From assembly GCA_015847255.1 (NCBI GenBank), contig JADLZK010009380.1, positions 62,001-126,000 on the forward strand: 64,000 nucleotides of DNA, written 5' to 3'. The position numbers and the translations under genes were made by a program. Under the pieces are notes generated by a model. The model ran no database searches. It was not told the DNA's origin and saw only the letters and a program-made list of their open reading frames with translations. Every line of letters starts with the position of its first letter. The stretch's first letter is position 1. This document shows, in pieces, positions 1-12,697 of the stretch. This DNA is from Hyparrhenia diplandra (Eukaryota > Streptophyta > Magnoliopsida > Poales > Poaceae).

Positions 1-252
1 ATTTTTTTATCCATCTCATATATACAAATATTTTGACCTATCATCTAATGTTGATCGCTATGTGCCATGCTATAAAGAAATGTTACAACAAATTTTCTCG
101 CTCCATTCAGGACAGAGAACTCATTTATGCTATGACATTTAAAAAAATAACACAAAGTATACAACATCAAACAAATGCCCAAATGACAGAAATCTTGGAT
201 CCTTCATCTGTATCCTCAACGTTAGCTACACAGGTTTCTTTTGTTCCGGGTT

Positions 253-3200
253 CTAAAATTCATCTTCGTCAAGTGCAAATTCATCATCTGGTATTATAGC
301 TGTCAGCAGTGTGTATTTCACCCGCAATGATATCTTTCCCTCTCAAGGTTCAGCTTTGCGCCTGAAACCACCCAATAGCCCGGTGTGTCCTGGGCGCCCA
401 CGCATCATTTCTGTTGGATCAACAAACTTGAGCAACTTTGGAGTCTGCACTGGAACAGGTGGGCCACCAGGGTACACTGCCGAGTTTATGTTCACATCGG
501 CTGGCCGCGGTGGGGGCTTCTGAGCTACTGAGGAGAAATGTGTGCTGATGAGTGTCGAGATCAGGCCAGATTTCTGAGCTAGGTTGGGAGAATTCTCCCA
601 TTCCGAGTTCCTTACAACGGCATTGCAGGCTTTGGAGAAATGCAGGCGAAGGAACAAAATTTTCTTGAGGCCGTGGTTAACCACGTCTAATTGAGCCCCT
701 GTGACAATGGACAACTCATCTGACTCGACTGGTGCTGTGCAGACATGAGAGAAACGCTTCCAAGGTCCAATTGGTTCATAGTATCTGCGGTCATATTCTG
801 GAATTTGATGATTGTAAGGGTCATCTTCAAGCTGAATAATCTGAGGAAGAGAGCAGAGATGTTGGAGATGTATAGCTAATTTGTTGCTCTTCCTTCCTTC
901 AAGAAACAGCCGGAGTCCTGTAACTGGTCTTTTACCCACATCAACCTGCAGCGAGTTTGGTAATGGGCTCAAAAGATGAGTGGGGGAAATGCATGAATCA
1001 AAATTCAAATCATCTTAGTGGGGGAAAAAAACCTCCTGAAATGATACTACATAGTTACAGAAAATGAACGAGAGAGAAAACTGCTTCGATTATGAAAATA
1101 GCAGAAGCTGTCCATACCATGTTAGTGCAAATATAAAGCTTTGGACCGATTAAATTTACTGGCAACGATGTACTGCTTTGTCTTTTCCTCTGAGGACCCA
1201 GAGCGAGATCACTGTAAACAGGTGCCCACTGCCTTGGAAGTTGGAACTCCAGAAATTGATGTAACTCCTCAATTGGGGGTTTATCTGCACCAAATTTCAA
1301 TATATCACCCAGTTGTTGCAGTTGGACTTGCGGCCTAATGCTAATTTTGCTAGATTGTGAGCTTTGCAATTTGCAACCAGTAGTAGTCTGGCACATATAG
1401 GATTTCTTCCCAGTAGAAATTTGCACCGCCTATTTCTCTATATTTGCATGTTATTACTTATTAGCAGAGCAGGAGCACAACCAATGTGTTGTGGATGCTT
1501 TTATTGGCAAATAATACTCGAGCAGAAACAAGAAGGCTGTATCAACCACAAGTGGCTAGGACAGAATTTGTTGCTCTGGCAAGTCTGTGTTGGTTATCAC
1601 TTGAGATTAGGAATTTGTTAGCAGGCTCTACTTAAGGAGGATGGCGGAACTTTGTTTAGTTAAGCAGTAATTGGGTTAATCTGTTCAGAGATTCCTAGGA
1701 AGGGCAAACAAACTCCATTCTCTGCTATTGTTATCCTTCTAGTCAGATTAATAAAGCCAATCATCCAGCCATAATAACACATTGTCTAACTAAAATTCTC
1801 CAGCCATGCATTCAATTGTGAGACTCCTTCAAGAAAGGAACTATCTGTTTCTCTTGAGACAAAAAAAAAAAATGAATAATTCAGCTCTCTTTTATATTCA
1901 ACCATCGATTTGCCCAGGTGGTAGGGTATCTCAACCCTAGCAATCGAGAACCTCACATCAAAAGCATATTAGAAAACAGTCCTTTTCAAATATTAAACCA
2001 GAAGCATCCAAGCAAAAACTGTAATTAAATTTCAAAAGTGTCAACACATTGTTCTGTAATATACTGTGGTTGTATATCCAGATTTCTCCTAGCATCATTC
2101 ATATATACAGAGTACAGAATAGCTTTTTTTTTTTTTTTTTGTGTGTGTGTCAACCTAAATAAAGCACAGCAGTTTAAAAGGGGGTGAAAAGACACTTACG
2201 TCGGAGATACAGATTAATTGCATGGTTCAAAAATCCACTTCCAGGAACTCCATTCAATAGTGAAGTGATTGGTATAAAGGACATTGAGATAACATCAGGC
2301 TCTGCTTGAATAGTATTAAGCCACTCGCTATGAGATATAAATTCTTTATCCCTCCCACCTCTTCGCTTAGGCATCATCACCAAATCCTGAGATAGGGCGT
2401 ACAAAAATGTGTATCATGCTAAGACATCCAGCTAAGCTAATATAAATATGATTTGCTTGAGCAATAGCGATTGAACATTATGAACACAAAGCTCTGTACC
2501 TCAGTTGACGAGTAAGAATTCAATGGACTGGACTGTACAAATCTCAGCTGTTGCTCTCTGATATCACTCTGTACAGTATACAACAATGTTAAATCAGAAA
2601 ATGTGGAAGAAAATGAAGCTGAGAACATATTATGTCCAGCCAGCATCCTTTCATGATAAAATATACATGACAGTACCCCCCCAAAAAGGTGAAACCTAAG
2701 ACTGAAATTCAGAATTGAACAAGTAAGAAATTTAGATCTATAGGCATCTAAATATTTCACAATATAATATTTTTATCAATCAATATTCTCTTTCTCATCA
2801 AAATATTTCTCAACCAGAACAGCCATACTAGCCACAATCTGAGGCTATGGTCGCATGCCCTGATGCCCATATAACCAGTGTCAGTGTGTACGTATCATGT
2901 CACAGAAAGGGGGACACTACCTATTGAAAACACAATATAGGCCAGCTGGTTGTCCCAACTTCCCATGAATTCAAAGAAATAAACTGGAGGCAATCTATTA
3001 TTTTAATGTTTGCTGGCCTAGTAATCGAGGTGATAAACACAAATTCCACTGGTCAAAAGCTGTCATTTTTAAGGCTCACAGAAGTAAACGTTACATGTTG
3101 TGGGGTGTTCAACAAAACAATCATTAATTAAATCTTAAATAAGTTATACAATACAGGTACTACTTTAATAGTAATCATTGATGTTAAATGGAAGAAATCC

Positions 3201-5194
3201 TGGGAAAAAAAGAAGAAGAAACAAAGGCTCAGAAAGCACCTTATTGTTCCCATATGTGTCCTTGAAACCCATGTCAGATTGCCCATTTGCATCAAAGAAT
3301 CTCCTGTCTGACATCTCCTTCAATCGTTTTTGAACATCAGCAGCTTGCAAGGTCGATGAATGCTGTTGCTTCAAATAAATTACATCTCTCCCACCCATCT
3401 TTAGACCAACAACTATATGAGTGCCAAATTGTTTAATGAACCTGAAGAGTAAAACAACTCAACTTTAAGTTTTATATTGATGAACTCAGAGAATGATTCA
3501 GCAAAAATGGTAAGCTGACATCATTTACATGTAATCAATAAGAAACTGGTAAGGATAGGAAATGGCAGTACTCCCTCTACTTCAAATTATAAGACATTTT
3601 GGCTTTTTGTAGATACATAACTTTTGCTAATGCTATGCACTTGGATATGCACTATGTCTAGATGCATAGTAAAAATAATGTATTTAGAAAAGCCAGAACG
3701 CTTTTTATAATTTGGAATGGAGGGAGTAGATGACAAGTTATGAGGTGTGGGGTGACACACATTTGCCAGGAGGCCAATAATAAAATCGAGGGAGCTATGA
3801 AAAATGGAGAGTCAAAAACTGAAGGTAAAGACTAATATGAACTGAAGGAGAAACACAGAGTTTGATCCCACGTGCCAAAAACTGTAGATTCAGATATGGA
3901 TCTAACCTTGCCAAGGCAGCAGGTTCCCAGGTTGATGGAACAGCCTGCTTAACATGATCCCGAGTACAATTTGCCCTTTTGAGAGTGCAACACTGTATAG
4001 AGTCACATACCCAACCATCAAAAGCAAGTGTTTTGGTATTAGCAGCATCTTTCTGCCAGCTGCCAGAAAACTCAAACATAGTATTGAAGAAGCCAGATGG
4101 AATTTTCCCAGACAAAGATAGCTCCTGGTTGAATTGCTCAGACATCTGCAAAAATGCTTAAGAATTTGAGGAAGGTGGCTAACTGGCTTTCCTCAACATT
4201 GCAAACACACGATATGAGCAAAATAGTTTTCATGGATGTAGATGTACTTTAGTGTTTAAAACAGCAACACGTGAAGAGGAAAAGAGCATGATATAGCATC
4301 CACCCAAAAGGACTCGTATGTCTCCAGACTGTTGTCGAATTCAACTGAGAATGAAGTCTGTGTTCCCAGCACTAGAAATGTTGGAATGTTTTTGACCGAT
4401 CCAGTTCCTATTTTCTATTGAATTGCAGGAATATAAATGGTTGCAGCAGCTTCAGATATTGTCTAACTATATACAATATGTGCACAACAGCATTACTACT
4501 TAGTTGAATTGTTAAAAGTAGCAATAGTTCACCGTGCCTTTTCTTTGCGTAGTGTGTTTGATCAGCAGATTATTTACAGAGCATGTCACGCTATCACTAT
4601 AATACCCAGCTCAGTTGCTATACTTTGTCATATATATAGAAGTAGTACGAAACTAACAATGGTATATGTTACTACGCGTTAGAATCAGAATAAGAAGTGA
4701 ATGAAATGGGTATATACAAACAAAACTAAACAGAACCACACCTACTGAAAGTCTGAAAGTAGCAATAGATGGCTTTTTTTTATTTTCTTATTCCGTTTGG
4801 TCGTGCATCTCTATAATACCCACCCAATTCGGTTGCTATTCTCTGTTATATAGGGATCTATATGAAGTGAAATGGACATGCATAGAGACAAAATAAAATA
4901 GAAACAGAAGCAGACCTGCTGGAACGAGAGGACATCAGAGCGGAACCTCATCCGCTCGCCTTTGTCGCACTTCACCGACTTGGTGACGCCAGCAACGGTG
5001 ACGCCGCCAGGCAGCACGATATCCTGGACCTCCCCATGGTCGAGCTCGATGAGCCAGGGGTCGGGCTTGCCCCGCTGCTTGCAGAACTTGAGGCGGACGT
5101 CGCTGACGACATCGAATCCGACGCCGACGGAGCGTATGGCGGCCTCCGCGGCCGCGGCCGCGGCCTCCTGCGGCGTGGCTCGGCGCGCTGCCAT
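253..5194 (-). CDS. MACPF-domain protein, CAD1/NSL1 family
   Basis: Plant MACPF proteins of the CAD1/NSL1 group act as negative regulators of salicylic-acid-linked cell death. Seven exons fit GT-AG rules and keep phase: 5194-4916, 4145-3907, 3441-3240, 2568-2500, 2386-2200, 1284-1118 and 945-253. The start is the ATG at 5194, followed by an alanine-rich stretch and the family N-terminus (GFDVVSDVRLKFCK). Exon 3 encodes the MACPF signature FGTHIVVGLKMGG; exon 5 has DVISMSFIPITSLLNG; exon 6 has HQFLEFQLPRQWAPVYSDL. Joined length is about 610 residues, usual for the family. Oddities: exon 2 carries a +1 and a later -1 change, so about 20 residues are read out of frame. Exon 7 carries a similar pair that creates a TGA at 345-343; beyond it the family C-terminus (GKISLRVKYTLL) resumes in frame and ends with TAG at 255-253. 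Family is certain from motifs; intactness is not. Confidence 0.88.
3571..3726. mobile_element. Stowaway MITE in intron 2 of the MACPF gene
   Basis: A 156-bp element is flanked by TA on both sides (3569-3570 and 3727-3728). Its ends are inverted copies: CTCCCTCTACTTCAAATTAT at the left, and the complement of a stretch ending GGAATGGAGGGAG at the right. This is the Tc1/mariner-derived Stowaway layout. It lies wholly inside intron 2 (3442-3906), so it need not disturb splicing. Confidence 0.9.
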
Positions 5195-7031
5195 CGTCGT
5201 CCTCAGCAGCTCATCCCGCCTCCCGCCCGCGCGAGGGGGGGGAGTGGGCTCGCGGGACCTCGATCCCCCGGCGCGGGGAGGCCGATCTGACGCGGGAGAG
5301 AGAGGAGTGGCGGGCGGCGGGAGCGAGGGCGGCGCCGGCCGGGGAAGCACAGGCAGGTTGGAGAAAGGCGAAGAAGTGGCAGGACAGGTAAAATTCGTCT
5401 CCTGTCTGTCTCCGGTCTCCTATCGTGTTTTTGTTTCTTTTCTCTTGTGGTAGATTCAAAAAAGGCAGGTCGTTTGGTATTTTTTGGTGGGCCCGGTTAG
5501 GAATGGTCAAACTGTGAAGCGGTTATGAGCCAGGCCCACCTAGCAGGAGAGGCCGATCTTTATGTGGTACTGTTGGTAGTATTTTCCTTGGTTTGGTGAT
5601 GGTATTTAAAATTTGGTTGGATGGTAGTACTAGATTTTAATGTGAGGGTCTTAAAACTCGTTTTGTTTGAATTTGTTGTGGAAAAAAAACCTACTGTTCT
5701 AGTCTAGAAAGAAAAGACAAATACAATTGATGAATGTGCAAGTCTTGAGTGAAAAAGATTCAGTGGGATTTACCTCGGGCAATAAAGATCTTTTCGCAGT
5801 GTATATATAAATAAAGCTTTGTAATTTCTTATTGAATTTATGTGATAATTTTATAAGAGCACCTCTGGTTTGGTGGAAAAGCGAATCAGGAACTGTTGTA
5901 ACTGAACCGTGGGCACTGGAGACACTGGACCAAGGGTACTAGGTTGGAAATGAGCCAAACCTAGAAGAATAAAATAATATCTTTGCATATGACCGTTGGG
6001 CTACACCTCGGTCGTTGGTCCAGCCAGAAGCTTCATACAAGCACTTTGGATCCAGCCAATTCACACATTGATCACTACACCTGAAATATGGAGAACACAT
6101 GTAGACATAATTTCACAAATATGATGAACTCCGTAATGGCAAGTTCAGATCAGCCAAACCCAAATTGCCAACAACATGGTCTGCATTCCCTTTTTTTTTT
6201 CCATGAACAAGCCATATCAGTTTAGTCACAACTTTCAAACTCCCTTTGTACCCACAAAATTTCCATCTAGTTGGAGGTCCTCCAAGCTTCCAGCAGCTCC
6301 CAAGTTCAGGATATCAAAATGACATTTCTTTTCATGGTAATTTTCGTAGTGCACGTGTCTAAGGCGTGTCTATGTATTTAATGTTTCAAAGCCTGAGGGT
6401 AGGTCTATATAGAACCCTCTCGCATGCATATAACCAGCTCCTATAACCAGCTCCCATCTTCTTTTCTCTCACATTCATAAGACACATTTATTTATAGATC
6501 TAATCATCGGTTCTATACATCGTGAACAATGTCACGTTGTCATGGGACCCATCTAAAGGCACATCCCGTGTCCATACATGGCTGCTGCCCTATGTTGAAT
6601 GCTTGTGTATGCAGTGAATCTGCGGTAGATTCTCATAATCGCGACGACGTCAGCAGTGGGAATGTCCCGGGGCCGTCAACATCGCAGGCAGTGATTAGGC
6701 CATCAGTGGGTGTGTAGACAGACAAAGGTTGTTGAGACGGACATTTTCCGCGGATCACCATCAGATTAGTTAAGTACTACTCCAATTTGGTGGCAGTGGC
6801 AGTGGCAGTGGCAGCACCGGGTCTAGTGGACCACTCGTGCCTGCGTCACAACTCTTCAAGGCACTTGTCAATTCTATGGGGTAGTACTACCTGGTGGTGG
6901 TGGACCAAGCCAAGCGACCCAGAAAAGTCAGCATGACAGACAGACAGGTGCTCACGCACGGCTGTTTTTGACGTGTTTCTAGAAGGCACATGCGGCGACT
7001 AATTTATTTACTAGTGATCAATAGAGTATTA
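5195..7031. other. Upstream flank and intergenic DNA
   Basis: The first 250 bases are GC-rich and probably hold the 5' UTR and core promoter of the MACPF gene on the minus strand. No clear TATA box was recognised. The rest is AT-rich, and no conserved coding frame was seen. A short TGGCAG tandem array is listed separately. Confidence 0.5.
6791..6814. repeat. (TGGCAG)4 microsatellite
   Basis: Four perfect copies of the hexamer TGGCAG stand in tandem, followed by a GGTCTAGTGG stretch. There is no coding context. Confidence 0.9.
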
Positions 7032-7320
7032 CTTCCTCCGTTCTAAACATAAGTATTAGTGATTCTAAAAACACAAGTACTTTCCGTTTTTAGATCTTGC
7101 GCATTTTTTCATTTCATATAAAAGCGTGCAGTTATCGCCGCCTTATTCAAATTTTTTATGTAAATTATAAAACAAACAAAACGTCATTACAATATCTTTA
7201 GTGATGTAATAAGTCATAACAAAAGTGGTAATATTTTTATTAAAAAAGTTGAATAAGACGAGGCCAAACACGCTTTTATATTTTCAAAAAGAATTGAAAA
7301 GTATTATGGAACGGAAGGAG
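7032..7320. mobile_element. Stowaway-like MITE, 289 bp
   Basis: Flanked by TA (7030-7031, 7321-7322). The left end CTTCCTCCGTTCTAAACATA matches the complement of the right end, where ACGGAAGGAG closes the element. The interior is AT-rich with no coding frame. It sits about 0.8 kb upstream of the GDSL lipase start. Confidence 0.85.
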
Positions 7321-8133
7321 TACTAGTGTTGTTTAATGCATCCAACACAGGGCCTAATTTAGTGTCATAAGTATTAATGTTGTTTTCTAGAAATTCGACC
7401 ATATTCGAAATAGTTTGGCTTATGATAACTTGAAAAATTAATTTGATTTGATTTTAGACGTGCCTCATTTGTCTGGGGGTGGTGATGAAATAATGGGGAC
7501 GTGCCATCTGATTCTGAATGTGACGTCGATCAATCGACCTGTCCGCCTCTTGATCCGCCCGTGCTCGTCCACTCATCCGTGGGGTGAGTTTATCTACTCG
7601 ACTTTGTCCGACAAGTCTTCAAGTTGACTTTATCACTCGATCGGGCATCTATTCGATTATCCCAACCAAAAACATCCGATCCTTCATCATCAATCACCAA
7701 GAAGAAGAAAAAGGGTCGATCTGATTTGGTGGCTCGTTTCGGTTGCTTTTTACCTCATTCCCTGCGGACCGACCGTGGCGTACGTCCTCGACTTGCCAGT
7801 AAGTAGTAAATGAGGCGGAAAGAGTCGCGTGGCAGACGCCCGAGACGCCGCCGGCCCGCCGCAGCCTGCACGGCATCCGGCCCAGGAACACAAACGCCCA
7901 CCGGAAACGAGGCCACGGCAAGGGAAACCCGGCCGGCCACGCGGGCAAGCATCGCGTGTGACACGTCCGAGTACGACGACGACTCACTCACCAGCTTGTA
8001 GTTCATACAGTGGCAGCGTAGGCACACCCAGCAGAGGCTGCAGAGCACACTGAGACGTACGTAACGTAAACGTAGCGGCCACCGGCCGGCCGACCGACCG
8101 GGAAGGCTGCGTCGATCGCCACAGCAGAGCTCG
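7321..8133. other. Upstream region of the GDSL lipase remnant
   Basis: No gene is supported here. The last 300 bases are GC-rich with GGCCGGCC runs, typical of a grass promoter or 5' UTR leading to the ATG at 8134. Long open frames in this stretch follow from GC bias and match no family. Confidence 0.4.
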
Positions 8134-11100
8134 ATGGACCATAGTCGAGGTCGAGGTGCGGCGGCGACTGCCGCCGGCATACTGCTGCTGCTGCTCCTGC
8201 TCGTCGCCGCGAAGGCAACAACGACGCGGGTGCCCGCGATGTTCGTGTTCGGCGACTCGCTAGTAGATGACGGCAACAACGACGCGTTCCCCGGCGCGCT
8301 CGCCAGGGCCGACTACTACGTACCCCTACGGCGTCGACTTGGGCGCCGCCACCGGCAGGTTCTGCAACGGCAAGACCGTCGCCGACGCCTTGTGTCAGTG
8401 CCTCACCTGTCGTATTCTTCAACTCTGCCACCGGCCGGCCTGCAACCCATCCGTTGTTTTCTTTCTTTTCTTCGATTCCAATTCCAGGCGATCTTCTGGG
8501 CCTCCGGTACTTGCCGGCGTACACGTGTAACACCGGTTTTAAGAACAAAACCAGGATGAAGCCATATGTGGCCCGGAAGTCAAATCTCACATATAGTTTA
8601 CAAATAAATGGTAGTATCAATTCACAATGCTTAAAATATAACGAACATAATATAAAAACAAATAACCTCAGCTAGCGGACGGCGGAAAGACTCTTCAATC
8701 TTACGGGTGTAGACTCACGAGGGACCGACCGACCTGGTTGATCACAAGCCTACCATCTTCCCCGAGGCGTGGGGAAAATAGCAAGGGTGAGTCCATGTCG
8801 AACTCCGCAAAGCATAGCGAGGGGGGTTAATGAGGCTCAGAGGCTGACACTGTCTTAACTGCGGTTGCTTTTAGTGTGAGTCAAGTTTTAAGCTTAAGCA
8901 TAAAGGAATCCCATCATCCCACTAGCCACATGTGTGAACAGATATAAACATCAATTTAATATCAAGAACATAATAAGCAAGTGATTCTATTCATAGATGT
9001 CTCCAAGGCCGTTCATGACCGCGAACACGGCTGTTATAACAGATTTTTAACTCAAGCGAGAGGTGTACACTTTCACTACGGGTCATGGTTTTGGGGCCGA
9101 GAAAACCATATAAAGCCTTTCAAAGGGGTTATCTAAACATGCCGAATAGCGATAGGGCTACAACCCATTCTCTTCCGTTTCGGTAACCATCGACACAAGT
9201 AAACACTATCCCCTGAACGACTAAAGCCAGAGCCATGTGACCCCCATAGTTGTACTGTATATCCCGGATGATCACAAATGAATAAGTCCTTATGGAGAGC
9301 TAAGAGCTTCATAAATAAACAACACAAGCTCTTTCGCCCTATGTACCATGGCATCAACAACTACTCATATCATGATTTAATCCATAAAGCAATAATAAAG
9401 GTTTGTTGGTTGAGCGCTAGCAAATTACTACCCAATGCATATACCCATAGGTGTCAAGGATCAAGTATTCAAAGACTAGGATAATCCTTAATGGCAATCA
9501 AGGAGGACACATGCATCATGAATCATTAATTAAGGTGAATAGGACATCAAGGATGATCCCAAGCTATACTTGCCTTAAACAGAGATCCTTTCTTCAAGTC
9601 CACGCTTCCAAAGAAATCCTTCTTGATCATCAACCTCTTCTAGATCAACAACGCAAAGCTCACCATCTACTCGATTCCAACCAGCAACACACAAACATAT
9701 AGGGTCAATCATGCATAACAAACAAGGCTACAATTAGAACAGTACATCAACATCGATAAAATGAGTTGAAAAACTTGTAAAATAAATCTACACGTCGCTA
9801 CGATCACACAGACGCATAAAGATCACCGAAAACGGAGCTAGAACGGAGAAGTTGTAAGCATTTGAAATTGGATGGCAGTTCTGTAAATAACTGGAATTTG
9901 ATTTTCGAGATAAAATAAATGAAAGCTGGTTTTTGAGTGCTGAACGGACTATGTGCTGGATATAAGAGGATCTCAGGGTCTCTTTAGAAAAATCCCAGCA
10001 AAGGGGTACCTTCTAATCTGGATGTGTTGATCAAACAACGGATGGCTCAGGATGATGGTGTACATGTATTTCCATGGTATTTGCGGGTTTATTTTTCTAA
10101 AGGAATTCGGCCAGAAAACATGTTGATGTCATCATGATGTCATAAGGAGCGAGCAATGATGTCATCAAGCAAGCTAATCTAATCAGCAAGCTAGGCAAGG
10201 GCCATGGCGTAGGGCATGATTGGAACTGTTAACTGCTGTTGGCCGGCCAAGACTTGCATCCACTAAACATGGAGCATCATGGTGTCCAAATAAACTTGCA
10301 TATTGGAGCGTAGGTGTTCGATTTGGAGAAGTATATGGTGCGTGTAAACGAAATATATATATGATACATCTCCGGTGACGGCATCGGTTATCTGATAACA
10401 AGCAGGAGGTGGCGTGGATCACATGAAGATTACCTAGGGGCTCGATGATCGTAGGGAGCTCTGCAGCGGTACTGGGCTTAGACGGATGGACGACGGCTTC
10501 CTCGATTCGTACCTGGGTAAGGGTGTCGCTAATGCCGGTGAAGCAGCTGGTGGTGCCAGCGGCGGCGGTGGCGTGTCTTCATGGACAAAGCACTCCAGCG
10601 ATGAGTAGAAGGTCGAGGACGTACAACTTGATAGGGCGGCAATGGTTCCTTGACGAGAAACTCGTCAGCGATTTGCAGATGGCGGCGAGGCAACTGACGT
10701 CGAGGTTAGGGTTCTGTGGCAGCGCTGCAACCTCGGGATTGAGGGCAATGCGAGCGTGAGGTTTGCAAGGGTTTGGAAAAAGATACAATCGGTCAGGGCT
10801 CCTTGTGCTATTTATAGATGGGCACATGTTGGACACGAAGTCCTTGGCATGCACGGTAGGTATAGCAATTAGAAAGAAAAACAGATTTGGATATGATGCC
10901 CGGCCATCAGATTAGGGAGAAAGGAAGAAAAAAAATCTTTCTTTTAAATAGATTTTTAAATGAACTTTTCAAAAGGATTTGCAAACCTTTTCAGTTTCAT
11001 TCAGACAAAACCAATCATCACAAAAATAATAATGCAGCAGCATGAGTGCATCAATTATGTATCTAACCTTATGATAAATTTTAATTTCATAAAAATATTT

Positions 11101-11655
11101 ATTTTCCTAAATTTTATGAGCACAAAAATACATAAACAAATCATTTTATTCTATTTTCAAAAATTCAAAAATTTAGGGTGTTACAACACGAGCACCCGCG
11201 GCCTGAACGGGACGACGGCGGCGATGCAGGTGCTCGGCGGCGTCAACTACGCGTCGGCAGCAGGGGGAATCCTGGACGAGACAGGGCAGCACCTGGTATG
11301 TATGTGCCGCACGACCAAGAGCTTCACCTTTCCTCACACTGACACTAGGCTGAGAGCAGCAAACCTGCAACTGGCTTGCAGGGCGACAGGTTCAGCCTGA
11401 GCCAGCAGGTGCTCAACCTGGAGGCGACGCTGGACGGCGTCATCAGGCCCCTGTTCGGCGGTGACCAGGGCGGGTACGAGCGGCACCTGGCGCGGTCGGT
11501 CACCGTCGTGGTGGTCGGCGGCAACGACTACCTCAACAACTACCTCCTCACGCCGCTCGGCATCGGCCGGCGACCGGTACAGCCCCGGCGAGTACGACGA
11601 CCACCTGCTCGAGCACTACGCCCGCCAGATACTGGCCGTCAGCCTATCTTTGTGA
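8134..11655 (+). pseudogene. GDSL esterase/lipase, disrupted and 3'-truncated
   Basis: GDSL lipases are secreted serine esterases acting on lipid or acyl esters. Exon 1 (8134-8393) encodes a signal peptide with a leucine run, then block I (FVFGDSLVDDGNND), including the nucleophile serine. Exon 2 is 8488-8525 plus 11191-11295; its codons for LRYLPAYT and STRGLNGTT are separated by a solo LTR. Exon 3 starts at 11382 and carries block III (VVGGNDYLNNY). Block V with the catalytic Asp and His is absent: similarity stops after ARQILA near 11640. There are further frame breaks. An extra four bases (a GTAC/TACG duplication) after the ADYY codons near 8320 shift the frame before PYGVDLG, and another indel lies near 11570. 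The gene cannot give a full enzyme. The family call is firm; the exact ortholog is unknown. Confidence 0.85.
8526..11185. mobile_element. Solo LTR of an LTR retrotransposon (2,660 bp)
   Basis: Starts TGTAACACC and ends GGTGTTACA, the TG...CA form of an LTR. It is flanked by an exact 5-bp target duplication ACACG (8521-8525 and 11186-11190). Removing it with one ACACG restores GDSL exon 2 in frame. No gag, protease or reverse transcriptase frame lies inside, so this is one LTR left after LTR-LTR recombination rather than a whole element. The long LTR with an AT-rich tail ending TTTAGGGTGTTACA suggests a Ty3/gypsy element of the RIRE3/RIRE8-like kind; that subfamily call is inference. Confidence 0.85.
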
Positions 11656-11705
11656 CTTTTTTTTTTTTTAATTAATTATTATTTTGATAGAGAAGAAAAA
11701 TCCGC

Positions 11706-12697
11706 GTGGCGGCGCCGCGGCGACCAGACGAGGAAGAGGAGCACCGGTGCGACGTCCGGCACGACGCGCCGTTGCTCGTCATGTCCGCAGGGGGCTACAC
11801 CGGCAACCTGTTCCACGCGTTCAACGACGGGTTCCTGCCGTCGTGGGTGACGGTGCAGCACCTCCGCCGCCGCTTCGTGCTCAGGGTGCTCTCGTACAAC
11901 CCCTGGTGGGCAGGCATGTTTAGCGAGCTCATCTCCGGCCTCTCCGACTACCCCGTGGTGGACCTCCTCAACGACAACCGGACGCACTGCTTCCCGGGCG
12001 CCATCGTGGGGACCCGCTACCACGGCATCCTCATCGTGGACTCCGCCAGGCTCCGGGACAACAAGACCATCGTTGATTTCCACCAGATGCTCGCCGACGC
12101 GTACGAGAAGCAGCCGCCACAGGAGACGACGAGCGTACATCAGCTGGACCCGCCCGCCGCCGAGCGGCGGCGGCGGCGGCCAAGGCTGGGGATCGTGTCG
12201 CGCAAGGGGACGCGGGTGATCGAGAACCAGGCGGCGGTGGCGCGGCTGGCGTCGTCGGTGGGGTTTGACGTGGACATCCTGGAGACGGCCGACAGTCGGC
12301 CGCTCGTCGTGGTACGCGTCGCTGCGCGCCTGCGACGCGCTGGTGGGCGTGCACGGCGCGGACCTGACCAAGTTCCTGTTCCTGCGGCCGGGGCACGCGT
12401 CCTTCACCCAGATCGCGCCGCTGGGGATTTCCCCGATCGCACGGGAGGACTTCGGGGTCCCCGCCGAGCGGATGCGGCTGGCGTACGAGCAGTACGAGGT
12501 GCGCGCCGGCCGCCGAGAGCTCGCTGGCACGCAAGTACGCGGCGGACGACGCGGTGCTGGCCGACCCGGAGAAGGCGAAGCGGGACAACGGGTGGGACTT
12601 GGTAGCGCGCGTCTACCTCGGCGGCCAGAACGTGACCCTCGACCTCGCCAGGTTCCGCGGGACGCTGGAGAGGATGCACGCGCACGCGCGGCGGTGA
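11706..12697 (+). pseudogene. GT61 glycosyltransferase, 5'-truncated
   Basis: GT61 enzymes of grasses add arabinose or xylose side chains to xylan in the Golgi. The frame shows family landmarks in order: a CDVRHDAP start, SAGGYTGNLFHAFNDGFLP, LSYNPWWAGMF, HCFPGAIVGTRYHGIL, LGIVSRKGTR, VGVHGADLTKFLF, GGQNVTLDLARFRGTL, then TGA at 12695-12697. The usual N-terminal membrane anchor and stem are missing, so roughly the first third is lost. Two frame changes occur, near 12300 (before WYASLRACDAL) and near 12512 (before AESSLARKY). It begins within about 60 bases of the broken GDSL end, after a T-rich spacer. A fragment or pseudogene is most likely. An upstream exon could be missing from view, but none was found. 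Confidence 0.85.

Noticed and set aside
8526..11185. Possible DNA transposon with TGTAACACC inverted ends
   Set aside because: The 5-bp duplication and TG...CA ends fit an LTR better; the inverted match is only nine bases.
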